Shown in pieces: positions 22,432 through 34,919 of a stretch of DNA of 64,000 nucleotides (position 1 is the first letter of the stretch; each line of letters starts with the position of its first letter). Source of the DNA: Theobroma cacao. Its lineage: Eukaryota > Streptophyta > Magnoliopsida > Malvales > Malvaceae. The position numbers and the translations under genes were made by a program. The notes beneath the pieces are model-generated. The model searched no databases. It was not told where the DNA came from and saw only the letters and a list, made by a program, of their open reading frames with translations. The stretch spans positions 9,069,024-9,133,023 of the forward strand of contig NC_030851.1 of assembly GCF_000208745.1 (NCBI RefSeq), given 5' to 3'.

Positions 22432-24654
22432 TCTTTAAGTTAGGGCATGAAAATTCTGAATGCCCAACTTAGTGTGTAAAAAAGAAAAACGTTCATTGCC
22501 AAGAGGTTTGGTGAATAAGTCAACAAAGTAGGTTTGTGGTTAAAATGGAATGATGAAAAAGGATGCTAAGCTTTTAGTTTCTCACAAACAACATGACAGT
22601 CAAAATAAAGAGATTGAACAGCAAATTACCGAAATCTTTCAATAAAGATTTCAATCAAATAATTTTACAAGTAATCATCGTCATGGACGATATTAAGGTC
22701 CCGTTTGATAACACAGGTGTATGCTGTTTTTTTGTTTTTGTTTGCAGAATTATGGAAATATTAACAAAAAAATGTATTTGGCAACCCTGTTTTAACTTTT
22801 TTCCTTTTCAAAAATGTTTTGAAAATTTGCTGAAAAAAACACAAACACAGAAAAAGTGTTTTACATTTTTTGTTTTTGTTTAAAAAAAAAACACGCTGGA
22901 TTACCTCATCTCCAATTAAACCAACACCAAACCACCTCTCTCTCATTTTTTTTTCTTTGTTTCTCTCTCTCTTCCAATGACCACACCCTAAATCCTTTTT
23001 TATTTTTATATCTAATTTATTTACTTTTCCACCTCAAGACGAGTTTCTTCATATCTAATCCACCTTAGACGAGTTTCTTTTTTCTTTTCTTTTCCTTTCT
23101 TTTTGTCTATCTCATTGACATTGACATATCTCATGGTCGACTTGGCCAAATGGCCCCGTGTGAGAGATGAGATTGTGAATCAAATTTAGGTGAGTGTTCA
23201 TGACAGATGATTGGTTTTAATGTTGATTTTGAACGTTATTGTTCTAATAATCACTTTTTTTTTTGAATCTTATGTCTTCGGTTGTATTTTTACCTTTTGG
23301 TGCACGTTTTGCATTTGGCAAAACAATTTTAGGAATGGTATTTTGCATATTGGACGATTTATATGACTTAATTGTTTTTTTATTTTGCTATATTTTTTTA
23401 AACTTAGTATATAACAAAAACAAATATATGATATTACCAAATATCTTTTCATGGTTTTATTTTTAAAAGTTTCTTGTAACAAGAATATTACCAAATGTGT
23501 TTTATTTCTATTTTTTAACAAAAAAAAGGAAACAGGGTTTTTGTTTTTACTTAAAAAAAACAGATTAGATTACTAAACGTCACCTAAGCTTTTGTAAAAG
23601 AGTGATGCTCTGTCAGGAAATGCGACTAAGACCAAGAAAGATACAATAGCTAGTTATCAAATAACGAGTCATTGGACAATTACCCAATCGGAAGAAAAAT
23701 GCAAATAATTAGAGAGAATTATCAGCTGAAAGGAAAAGGCCTTGCTCAGGAGAAATTTTCAAATAATGAAGGAGAAGATAAGTTGCATCCAAATGAGTTT
23801 TATGTGCAATATGCAGGAACTGACTCGAATGTGCACTAAATAAGCAATATCAAGCCTAATAGTGAGATAAATTAATCGACCAATGAGGCACCTATACTAA
23901 GAAGGATCTTGTAGTTGTTTTCCAACAAAATCGGTAAGCCTCAAGTTTTGTTCCATAAGAAATTCAGCAATTTTAAAACCTAGAAAACCATAATCTTCAA
24001 GAATATAAAATGTGTATTTCCTTTATGTTAAATATAAGTCATTTGAAGAACAAGCAACTTTTATGCTAAGGAAATATTTCTAGGCACCAAGATCCTTAAT
24101 TCAAAAATGAGTATGGAAATAAGTTTTAAAAATCTCAATAGCAAAATTGTCATTGCCGGTAATGACCATGTCGTCAACATATAGGAGCACAAATACAAAA
24201 GATGTAACTTGATACTTATAGAATAATTAGTGATTAGCACGAGATGAGATAAAACTAGCATCATACTTAGAAGCTTGCTTAAGTCCATCTAAGGACTTGT
24301 GAAGATGAGAAACAAGAATCTCCCCCTTAAGTCGATATCGAAGAGGTAGTTGCATATAAAATTTTTCATGTGAATCACCATGAAGAAAGGTATCTTGAAC
24401 ATCTAACTAATGAAAAAGCCAATGCCATGCAGTACCAATAGTGAGTAACACACGAACAGTGACAAGTTTTACGATAGGTGTAGCCTTCAGCAACCAAATG
24501 AGCTTTTCATTGTTTTATGGTGCTATTAGAGTGTCTTTTAATTTTAAAGATCCATTTAGAACCAATAGCTTTCTTACCACCAAACAAAGGAACTAAAGAC
24601 TATTGACTCCATATGTTTTTTATGATAATAAAACATTCACCATTCTTCAAATCT
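22432..24654 (-). pseudogene. copia-2 reverse transcriptase / RNase H
   Basis: The minus strand gives, in order, a GKKAIGSKWIFKIKRHS word (about 24580-24540), KLVTVRVLLTIGTAWHW, LDVQDTFLHGDSHE and LHKSLDGLKQA (polymerase fingers, 24470-24290). Next comes YVDDMVITGND (24181-24149), with the catalytic YVDD intact, followed by IKDLGA.KYF. Further on, past the PIF/Harbinger-like insertion at 22697-23584, the RNase H end reads DCHVVCEKLKA and a short tail before the LTR. Stops and frameshifts occur between words. It is a dead fragment of a reverse transcriptase that would copy the element's RNA. Confidence 0.85.
22697..23584. mobile_element. PIF/Harbinger-like element
   Basis: The left end GGTCCCGTTTGATAA and the right end TTACTAAACGTCACC are imperfect inverted repeats of the GGxxCxGTTTG type seen in Tourist/PIF-Harbinger elements. 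TAA flanks both sides (22694-22696 and 23585-23587), the 3-bp target of this superfamily. At 888 bp and with no transposase it is non-autonomous. TG/TTTTTGT-rich stretches follow each end. It lies inside the copia-2 RNase H region. A hAT assignment was considered but no 8-bp duplication fits. Confidence 0.7.
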
Positions 24655-24659
24655 AATTA

Positions 24660-25861
24660 TGTTACTTGAGTGTGTAAGAATAAAGTTGTAATTTGTTAAT
24701 ATGTTTCAAGTCTCAAGAAAGTGATTAAAGCAAGTTAAAGGACATTTTGAAAGGTTTAATCGACTAACATATCGGTTTAATCAATCAATCAAGCCTAAAA
24801 GAAAGAATTCAAAATTTCAAAGAAGATTTTAATTGATTAACACAAGGATTAATTGATTAAAGAGGTATTGGAAGAGATATTGGGGCTTAAGGAATAAGTT
24901 TAATCGATTTACACCAAGGTTGAATTGATTAATAAGCTTGGAAAAAGATTTAAAGCTTCATGGAACACTTTAATCGATTAACCATAGGGTTTAAACGATT
25001 AAAGTAGCAATAAAAGGCATCTTAGAGCTTCAATGTGAATATTAATCGATTAACATACAGTTCAGATTAATTGATTACAAGATGATCGTTGGAGAGCGCC
25101 ATTTGAAGAAATTTGAATTCAAAAAGACTTTAATCAGTTAAAGATTAGATTAATTGATTAAAGAGAATATAGAGAAGTTTTAATTAGTCAAAGCCAAGAT
25201 AATTGATTAACATGAAGAACAAAGAGACTGGCAAAAAGACTTTACTCAATTAAACTAGCTAGTTGACTAGATTAAAAAAAACAGCTAAAGGATAAAATAA
25301 TCAATAGATTTCTTTTAAACTATATTTAATTGCCAGAATTCATCCTCCAAACATAAAAGAGGCTTTAAACAGTCATAAATGTGTCTTAGAAGGGTCTTAG
25401 AGTTCTCTTTTCTATTATGTTTCACTTTTATCTTTGTAAAAGCGCTTTGAACTTAACTTTGTGCATCTTAAATCATCTAGGTGATCAATTGTACTCTATC
25501 TTCTTTGTATTCTTTGTTTACTTAGAGTGTAAGAGATACTCTAAAGATAAACTAAGCTTAAGAAAACCTGGGGAATTTTACAAGAGTTTTTAGCTTGGGT
25601 TAAAAAATCACATTGAAAAAGTATGGCAGAAGCTGTCAATTCCACTAGTTGAGTGAAATTGGGTTGAAAATCTTTGATTAGAAGATCAAGGTAGTAAATG
25701 TAGGTCAAAAGGACCAAACCACTATAAATATTTGTATTTTGTCCACTTCTCTTTACCCTTTCTTTACTTGGTGTCTTTCTGCCTTAACAAGCTTTAAACT
25801 TTCTTTTTCAACCTTAAGAGTTCCCTTCAGATTTTTTAAAAATACTATTCACCCCCTAACA
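24660..25861 (-). repeat. SIRE-like Copia LTR ('D')
   Basis: On the minus strand it starts TGTTAGGGGGTGAATAG (25861) and ends CACTCAAGTAACA (24660), giving TG...CA ends and 1202 bp. A TGTTAGGGGGTGAATAG start is typical of SIRE/Maximus-like Copia LTRs. AATTA precedes it (24655-24659) and recurs at 48075-48079 on the far side of the composite, so D was probably the first insertion into copia-2 here. It contains an array of TTAATCGATTAA-type palindromes (about 24750-25260). Confidence 0.75.
24750..25260. repeat. Array of TTAATCGATTAA palindromes
   Basis: About eight units of roughly 50-90 bases begin near 24750, 24829, 24899, 24970, 25042, 25130, 25177 and 25244. Most carry two palindromic TTAATYGATTAA words about 11-14 bases apart. 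They lie inside the D LTR, where promoter and enhancer repeats of LTR elements are found. Confidence 0.7.
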
Positions 25862-25938
25862 CTCCATTGGGACTAACAAAGACCATGTTTGATTAACCTC
25901 AAGAGCTTTGACCTTTGTAGACGCTATAATTTGACCTC
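25862..25938 (-). pseudogene. Scrap of Copia reverse transcriptase start
   Basis: The minus strand encodes STKVKALEVNQTWSL, the conserved start of Copia polymerase regions ('...ALE.N.TW.LV'). It includes a 23-bp tandem duplication (GACCTYTGTAGACRCTATA at about 25910 and 25933). It abuts the D LTR directly, so it is either the remains of D's interior or of another element. Confidence 0.6.
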
Positions 25939-26127
25939 TGTAGACACTATAATTTTATATAAATTTTAATTTACCTATTTATTTGTTTATCTCCTCTTTT
26001 TTTGTTCTATTTTCATTATTTATTCATTTTGTTACTTTGTCTTTCATTTTTATCTATGTGTCTCTCTTTATGGTCAGAATTAGTTAAAAGATCCAATGGG
26101 CTTTAAAGTTTCAAATTAAGTCCTAAT

Positions 26128-28326
26128 TGTTGTAACGTGCCGGGTTTGGGAACTTGTCCGCTAGATGTCGACGAAAATTGAAATATTTTGGAGTCGCCAC
26201 CAATCTTTTTTTTATTTGGGTGTGATTTGCCACCTATTAACCCGATACTAATCAACAAAGTCCTAAATTAATTTTAGGTCTATCGAAAGAACGAGAACTG
26301 ATCTACATTTTTTTGAGATGGGTTCGGGGGTGCAGTTACTCACGGAGAAGGGTTAGCACCTCTGTGGTGCCCGTTTCACGAACGGTACCATTTAATCTTA
26401 AGTTATCCTATTGCAGCCTACCCTTGATTTTATTCTTATGTTTCCTTAATCCTTACTTATTAATTAATTCTTTATTATGTTAGTTTATTGAGTCTTTTAT
26501 TTGGTTTCACGGATGCACGTGATGCAATCGTAAAAATGATGTCATGATTTATTCAATTTTAAATAATGAGAGTGACAATCTTTTATTAGAAAATCATCCG
26601 TAAACCATCCCAACTCTTTGGTTAAGTCTCGAAGTTTTCTTCACCTAGGGATATCCTCGAAAGAACTCGTATCTACGAGCTCTTCGAGGGAATCCCATCA
26701 TCGAAATTCTCACCCTAACAACAAAATAAATGTGGTATGCTATGACAGGATAAAAAAGATGATATCTATATGAACGCGTTTATTAATTTAGTTGGTTCAT
26801 TACTCACACAATAATATGTTTAATAATTTAAGGTGATTTATTACTTTATTTATATATTTATTATTAGTTATGATTTTTTTAATGTATATTATTTTTTACA
26901 ATGATTATTTGAGTTAATGGGTATTAGAGTATAGAATTCGAATTCATTCAGACGCTTCGGTGAGAATTCATCTCGAACTTCATGTAAATTTATTTTTAAA
27001 ATATATATTATTTTTTAACAACAATTATTTGAGTTAATGAATATTGGAGTATGGAGTTTGGACTTATCTCAACTCTTCGGTAAAAATTCATCTCGAACTC
27101 CGCACTTAAGAAATTCACTCAAAAAAAGTAACTCTTTACCCTTTTTAGGTGAAATTCTATCATCGAATCACTCAAAATAATCATTTCATTTTTATAATAA
27201 TTGTATTTACATCATGTATTTTTTATTTATTATATAATTAATTTATTCTTATTAGATATATTTCTCTTCTATTTATTTAATTCCTTCCTATGTGGTTATA
27301 TGTTTTATTATTATTATCTTACTTGGTCTATTTTTTATGACTCATAATATTTCAAAGTTCTATCTTGTGCTTATAACACATGTGTAAATATATTAATAAA
27401 ATGGAAACTATTGCATAATTTCTAAACAAAGGGAAAAATCATAAACATGCAAATCAAAAAATGCCAAGCCTAAGAATAAGTCCAATCAACATTTAAGGAA
27501 AAAGTCCATTACCTAACGGGCCAAAACAAGCCCAAAGACCTTTGGTTTGATGGGCTCCAACCAAATGCCCAAAAGCTAATTTTTCCAAGTAAGCTACAAG
27601 CTTACTCTAGCTCCAAGGGGGCAGCACTGATCTCCTCCACTTCCAAGTGCCTAAGCCTCGTGAAACGCACTGTATGGTGCAATGAAGGTAAGTCTGCTCT
27701 TGCTGCACCATTTGGGAGAAAAGAAAAAGCCCTCTCCAGCCAATGTGACGTCGTTTGGAACTTCTCATTCTAATTATATAAATTGATTTTTTTATTTTTT
27801 ATTTTACTTTTCTTCTTCCTCTTTCCCTTCTAAAACCAACCCCCCTTTCTCTGAAAAGCTTCCACTTTTCTGCTTCTTCTCCGGCTTTCTCTCACCATAG
27901 TTTTAGGTTCCAAACTCTACTCATTTTCCCACTCTCCTTTTTTACCGATCTCTCTATCTCTTTTGCACCGGTAGCAAACACCTATCCTTTCTCTCCTTTC
28001 AGCTACCCAAAAAGCCTCCCCCCTTCAGCCTACTGTCGACCCCCTTTTAAGAGCTTGATTGTCCAAAAATTTTGACAATCCAGTGATGAAATCATACTCT
28101 TCTGAGCTTGATTTCACAAGGCTCAGGCATAAATGGGGGGCTAATTTCTGGAGGTAAATATTCCCTAAAATTCAACTACTTTTTAAGGGACTTAAGTGTC
28201 TTGTAATGACATACCGGAGAGAGAGGGGGCTGAGTACACGCTCGGTCTTCTCCCTGTTTTTTCTCTTTCCTTTTTTTATTTTTTTATTTCATTTTCATTT
28301 TTATTTTTGGTTGATGGATGTCTACA
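26128..28326 (-). repeat. Element E 3' LTR (2199 bp)
   Basis: It pairs with 39641-41841 almost base for base, with scattered substitutions and small indels. On the minus strand it begins TGTAGACATCCATCAACC directly after a purine tract GTAAAGAGGGGCAAC (28341-28327). Confidence 0.95.
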
Positions 28327-28495
28327 GTTGCCCCTCTTTACACATTCTTGAGAATCAAGAATAGTGCAAAGACGTTGACACCGCATTCGGCTTATCTTGA
28401 GGCAAGTTTGTTTTGAGCAATTCAATCTAGGCTTGACTTATTTTGAAACACATTTGAAAATGAAATCCCTTGGCTTGACTTGGGTTCGAAAAAAA

Positions 28496-28956
28496 TGAAA
28501 TTTCTAAGTACGACCTATCTCTCGACAAGTTCGATTTAAAAATTAAAATTCCTAGACTTGATATAGGCTCGACCTATCTTAAAACAGGTTCAATTTAAAA
28601 AATTAACATTCCTAGACTTGATCTAGGCTCAGCCTATCTTAAAACTGGTTCGAATCAAAAATTAAATTTTCTATACTTAATCTAGGCTCGACCTATCTCA
28701 AAACAGGTTCGATTCAAATATTAAAATTCTTAGACTTAATCTAGGCTCGACCTATCTTAAAACAAGTTCGATTTAAAAAATTAACATTCCTAGACTTGAT
28801 ATAGGCTCTACCTATCTTAAAACAGGTTCGAATAAAAAATTGAAATTCCTATACTTAATCTAGGCTCGACCTATCTCAAAACAGGTTCGATTCAAATATT
28901 GAAATTCCTACACTTGATCTAGGTTCGACCTATCTTAAAACAGGTTCAACTTAATT
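28496..28956. repeat. 60-bp tandem repeat with trimer order
   Basis: Seven full copies start at 28551, 28611, 28670, 28729, 28789, 28848 and 28907, preceded by a partial one. The core is CTAGACTTGATCTAGGCTCG then ACCTATCTTAAAACAGGTTC. Copies three apart match best (28670 with 28848, 28611 with 28789, 28551 with 28729), giving a higher-order unit of about 178 bp. The array lies between pol and the 3' LTR of element E. Confidence 0.9.
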
Positions 28957-28959
28957 GGA

Positions 28960-29867
28960 GTAACTTCACAATGAAAAATTCAAATCCTTCTATCAAAGTT
29001 TTAGGACCTCAACATTTTAGATCAGGTGGATTCCTACTTTCGAAGCTTGGGACATTGAATTAATTTTAGTTTCTTGTTTTGAAAATGACCATGTGCATGG
29101 CTAGGCATGTATGCATGATTGAAATAATAGAATGCTTTCATGTTTATGATTCATTAAGGTTTCAAGACCCTTCTCTTACTTCATACAATTTTTCACTGCA
29201 GCTTTCGATCATCTTTGCCTGTTTACTTTCCTTTTGTTTACTTTAGGTAACTCTGGATTTTCCCTAAGCACCTTTTTTTTTTGACATTTGACTTTTTGCT
29301 CAGGTTTAAAGCTCTGCCATTCCTTTTCCTCATTATTAAGTCTTTTGCTGAACAATGAGTGTAATTTCTTACTTAATTAGTGTCCTTCTTTTATCAGTCA
29401 TCATTCATTTCTACGACAATCATCATGTGAAATCAAGGGATGGTAAAGAACAAGAAGGTTGAAATAAAGAAGAAAATGAGAGTTTCATATATGAGAGTTT
29501 AAATAATTCAAGGAATAGAGAATTTGCAGAGCAAACATTAGATCTTTTTAAGTAATGAACACTCGGACCATTCAGAGAAAACAATATGATTTTCAACTTC
29601 AAGAATTGTCCTTGATTGAAGCTTTGAGCAAATCTGTAGGTTGCAGACCTTATAACTCCCCATGTTTTGTGAAATTGTGGAGCTCCATTCATAGTGTATT
29701 TTTACCTCACTATTGTACTCCACTTAGGCTGACAATTTTATTCCAAATTCTTGCCTTTTAGCCTTAAGCTGCCCTTTTCGGGTTTTCAACGTTAGCCTCC
29801 TTCTTTGGGTATGAGTTGCCCTTTTCAAGTTTTCAACACAAACCCCCTCTTTTTTTTTTATTTTTTT
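28960..29867 (-). other. Element E 3' untranslated region
   Basis: Between the 60-bp array and the end of pol. No conserved domain is seen. Two similar GCCCTTTTCRRGTTTTCAAC words (about 29773 and 29817) form a short tandem repeat. Minus-strand open frames at 29423-29723 do not resemble any retrotransposon protein. Confidence 0.5.
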
Positions 29868-31965
29868 TAAGCATAGTACTTCTTCACCACATCCGCATTT
29901 ATCAGATTAGGCAGATCTTCCCCGTCCATGTCAACCAAAATTAAAGCTTCTCCCGAAAAAACCCTATTTACCACATATGATTCTTCCCAATTTGACGTCC
30001 ACTTTTCTCAAAAATCAGTTTGATTAGGGAGTATTCTCTTGGGAATCAACTCTCATTCTCGGAACTGCCTAGGATGAACTTTTTTCTCATATGCCCGTAT
30101 CATCCGTCGTTGATACATTTAACCATGACATAGGGCGACAAGTCTCTTTTCTTCAATCAGATTCAGCTGCTCTTGGCGAAAGCGGACCCATTCAGCTTCT
30201 TCCTACTTTGTCTCCATTAACACCCTCAATGATGGGATTTCTACTTCAACAGGTAAAACTACTTCTGTACCATATACTAATGAGTATGGAGTTGCTCCTG
30301 TGGAGGTACGCACAGAAGTTCGATATGCGTGCAAAGCAAATGGAAGTTTCTCATGCCAATCTTTATAAACTTGAGTCATTTTTTCAATAATCCTCTTGAT
30401 GTTCTTATTGGCCGCCTCTACCGCTCCATTCATCTTGGGACGGTAAGTTGTTGAATTGTGACACTTGATCTTGAATTTAGCACAAACCTCCCTTACCATT
30501 GTACTGTTCAAATTACTTGCATTATCAGTAATGATCCTTTATAGAAGCCCATACCGACATATTATCTCCTTTTTGATGAACTTGCACACCACTTTTTGGG
30601 TCACATTAGCATAAGAAGCTGCTTCTACCCATTTTGTGAAGTAATCAATGACCACCAATATAAATTGATGTCCATTAGAAGCTTTTGGAGTAATGAGTCC
30701 AATCACATCCATTGCCCATATTGAAAAAGGCTAAGGCACCGTGAAGATGTGTAATGGAAATGGTGGAGCATGGATTTTATCAGCATAAATTTGGCATTTG
30801 TGGCACTTTCGAGCGAAATTTATACAATCTGCTTATAGTGTCAACCAATAGTATCCAACCCTCATAATTTGTCTAGCTAATATATGTCCACTGGCATGAG
30901 CTCCACATGATCCCTCATGGACTTCTTCAATTATCTTATTAGCTTCGACTGCATCCACACATCTTAGGAGAATTTGGTCCCGATTTCTTTTGTACAGTAT
31001 TTCCCCATTGAGGAAAAAACCCATTGTTAACCTTATGAGTAATCTCTTGTCATTCTTTGTGGCATTCTCAAGATACACCTAATGCTTAATGTATTACATG
31101 ATATCATAGTACCATGGTTTGCCGTCAAGTTCTTCTTCAACATTCATACAATGTGCAGAGACCCCCCGAATTTTCAGATTAAAAGGACGGATGTCAACCC
31201 GTTATTTATTTTGAACATTGTTGCTAGAATGGCTAGAGCATCGACAATTTGGTTTTCTTCTTAAGGTAAATGATTGAAGCTAATTTTCTTAAATTGTTTA
31301 CTTAATTCTACAACTAGCTTTTGGTATGGAACTAGTTTAGAATCCCTAGTTTCCCATTCACCTCTCATTTGGCATATCACTAAAGCTGAATCTGCGTAAA
31401 CTTCTATCATGTCAGCCTTCATGTCGATTACTACTTGTAAACCCATCACCAACGCCTCATACTCTGTCATATTATTAGTACAGTTGAAATTCAACCTTGC
31501 CGTAGCTGGATAATGCTTTCCATATGGAGAAATCAACACTGCTCCAATTTCGTGCCTCAAAGCAATGGACTCCCCATCAAAATACATTTTCCAAAAATTA
31601 AGTTCGTTAGGACAGTCTTTTTCTATGTGCAAAATGGCCATCAAATCTTCATATGAAAAATCGAAACTTACAGGTTAATAATCCTCAGTAGCTCGATCTG
31701 CAAGGAAATCAACAATGACGATCCCTTTGATTGACTTTTGAGACACATACACAATATCATATTTAGACAGTAGAACTTGCCATCGTGCAATTCTTCCAAA
31801 CAGGAAAGGTTTTTCAAAAATATACTTGATGGGATCCAATTTTGACACCAACCATGTTGTATGATATAACATACATTGCCGGAGCCTTTGGGCGATCCAC
31901 GCTAGCGCATAACACATCTTTTAGAGCGTAGAGTATTGGGACTCATAGTCCGTGAATTTCTTGCT
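29868..31965 (-). pseudogene. Element E RNase H to integrase
   Basis: The minus strand from 31965 gives SKKFTDYESQYSTL and then RNase H of the archaeal-like type: KMYFDGES, NNMTEYEAL and VYADSALV supply Asp, Glu and Asp (31644-31261). The integrase zinc-binding part follows (HEGSCGAHASGH, 31078-30833). The catalytic core has AMDVIG, ITDNASNL and a PKMNGAVEAANKN word, with YKDWHEKLPFALHAYRTS (30511-30203). The frame ends at VKKYYA near 29870. The enzyme set removes RNA and integrates cDNA. About ten in-frame stops and some frameshifts break the frame, so it is not functional now. Confidence 0.9.
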
Positions 31966-31970
31966 CAGGT

Positions 31971-34914
31971 TGTAAAGCCTGACCTTGTAAAATACTTGTC
32001 ATGACATACATGTGATGATAACATGATTGCATGCTAAGAGAGTCCCTAAAAATTTACAAAAGTAAGTATTGTTCCTAGAGGTACAACAAAGTTGATTTAA
32101 GCCTCAAACTAGATCAAATAAGAATTTTAAGGTGAAATTAAGAGCTTCACAGTCCAGGGATGACTCAAAATGGTAATTCGGAGTTTGAGAAACAATTTGG
32201 AGTCAAACCAAAATTTTCACTATTCAAGGGCAAAATGGTCATTTGCCACCTAAGGATAAAATGAGAATTTTTAGAAAATTTTTTTTGGTCCCATTTGACT
32301 TATTGGAGTATGATTTGAGGTTGAGAAGTGAAAAAAATTATAATCCCGGTATTTTTCGGAGCATAGGGGTAAAATGATAGTTTTGCCATCCCAAGGGCAA
32401 AATTGTAATTTTACACACCCGACACTTGTCCAGCACATAGATTTTATCCAATTTTATCATGGATAATTGAAGGAATTTATATGGTGGAGAGAGAAAGCTT
32501 AATAGTTAAGAAATAAAAAATGGATCAATGAAATGGTGACACATGGCATATTTATTTCCATTTATTTTTTTTAGCTTTAAAATCAGCAAAAATCAGCCTA
32601 TTTTCTTCATTATGGCCGGCCAAAGCATGAAGTGAAGAAGAACAAAGAAAGAACAAAACCTAGGTGAGAAAATTGAAGAAAAAGTGTGAGATTTCGAGAT
32701 ATTAAGCTAGTAAAGATAAAATTTCTTTATTTTGACTTGTGATTTACACTACCCATGCTTTCTTTTTCATTTTTCATGGTTAGATTTCATGTTTTCATGG
32801 TGAATTCATGCATGGTTGGAATGGGTATGGAGAGAGAATGAATTTGGATTGATTTGATTCTAAGTTATGTTAGTGTTTTTAGTTAGTTTATCATGTCTAG
32901 AAACAAACCAACAAGAAAAATTCATTTTTATCCCATTACCCATTATTGGCCGAATTTTCTAGGGAGGATATTGAGGCTAAAATTGATGATATTTCATGAT
33001 ATTTTGGTGGTATTTAATGATTGGTGAGGCTAGAAATTTAATGAAAAATTTTGGCATGAAAATCTGAATTTTTACCTAATGTATAGACATGTGCGATTTA
33101 TGGTTCGGACTGATAAATTGAATTATATTCACAGTCATTGAGGTATTTCAAGTATAATTGGAGTGTAGAAAGTGAAAGAAATCGATTTGGAGTTAAATTG
33201 GAGGTTTTAGCCAATTACACCGAGAATAGTGCGAATTAGGTCGAATACCGTATTTAAACGGCTATTCGAACATTTTTGCATTCCATATCATGTATTAGTA
33301 GTCTAAATTAGTTTAATTTCGATTTAGTACCAATGTAGTAAGTTTCTCAATTTTGTACTATGTCTAGGTGGTGAATCCTCCGATAAAGGCAAGAAAATTG
33401 TGCTCGAGGATCGGTAGTCAGAGTACTTTAGAAATTCGACTCTCGAAATAGTGAGTAACCTTATCATCATTTTAATTATCTAAAGTATGTTTTAACTCGG
33501 TTTTGGTGAAATTTTATGAAAATGAGTTAAATGGCTAATTTTAGGTTTTGCAAACAAAAATGTGTTTAAATGAAAAGATTTTATAAATTGTCTTGAAACG
33601 AAATAACGATTTTGAAAATAAAGTAATTGGAGACCACTGGTATGTTGTAAATTTTTGATTGGAAATTGATGGCTTATGTTATATTGTTATTGTGTTGGCA
33701 TGACTGGTTGGGCTGTGTTTTATGAATTGTATGAATTGTGTTATTTTACCCTTGCAGGCTGGGTAGTATTATATTAGCCCTGTCATGCTGTTAAAATTTT
33801 ATTATATGGTGGGTTTAGCTTGCTGCAGTGGGCGGATTCTATGGACCAGCCTATTAGAGGGGCACGAAATCCGGATATAAATATGTACCTTGGTCGGAGA
33901 GGCGCGTAAGGTATCTCCTGAGGTATAGTTAGAGTCCACGTCTCGTCGAACCACCTCGTGATGATGAACTCCGTTTACGCAAAGGAACGACTATGTTTTT
34001 CAAACTAAAAATATGTTTTCGTGTATACGAAATTTTTACAACCTTGGCGGACTCGGTAAGATGCCTCGGCCAAGGTATCCCCGAGAATAACTTTGGCAGG
34101 AGCCAAGTTTTTTTTAAAATACTCATAAGCCATGTTGTTATTTAAATGAAATGAATACTTATGTTATGAAAAAATTATTTGGATGAAATGTTTTAATAGT
34201 CTCATTTTACTCGGACTTTAGATCTTTTGAATGATATTTGTTTACGCACTGGGATTTTATAATCTCACCACTCTCATTTCCTTCCATTTCAGGCTCAGAT
34301 TAAACTGTAGATAGCTGATCTCATCGAGAACTACCGTTGGGTTTTCATTCTTCAAACTGTAGGTTTATAGTCCTCTTTATTTTTATTTATTTAGGAGCCC
34401 ACTTATTATTGTAAATTAAATTAAATACTTTGGCTTACTGTATTATAGTATGTATGAATTTATTTAACTTTTATGCTACAAAAATGATTTACGTATAACT
34501 CTAAAAATATTGTTTTATAAGAAAATAGAATATTTTACTTAACATTTCTTTTATTTTCTTATTATATCCAAATAATCAAAATTTCGTTTTAAATGAAGAT
34601 TTTAGACTTTAAAACTCACTTTTGATTATGAATTATATGTTTTGTACTCATATATTACATTTTAGCTAGTTTCGAAATTTTTGAAAAAAATGACTAAAAT
34701 ACCCCTGTGAGACAGAAGTTATTATTTTATTTGTTTTGAGTTGGAAACAGCTTAAAATCCTCTAGAACATGATTTTCGGCAATGGTTACTGACGGGGGAA
34801 ATGAGATACTGATATTATGCCTTGCGAGATCCCGGTTGGCATTCTGGGAAATTAATGTCTATCGGGGTACCGCGGCGGTTGTCACGGGCTCGAGAGGAGT
34901 ACTGGATCGTGACA
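31971..34914. mobile_element. Solo LTR of family B (copy 1)
   Basis: TGTAAAGCCTGA...GGATCGTGACA, 2944 bp, flanked by a perfect CAGGT duplication (31966-31970 and 34915-34919). It splits the pol of element E: YYL before and SKKFTDYE after are contiguous words of the RNase H-like region. No coding domain is inside. It shares long blocks with copy 2 (42190-45137), such as TTAGCTTGCTGCAGTGGGC. On the minus strand it starts TGTCACGATCC, as in Del/Tekay-type Ty3 LTRs. The family name is inference. Confidence 0.93.
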
Positions 34915-34919
34915 CAGGT

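Noticed and set aside
22691..23592. hAT assignment for the 22697-23584 element
   Set aside because: No 8-bp duplication can be aligned, whereas TAA/TAA and GG...CC ends fit PIF/Harbinger.
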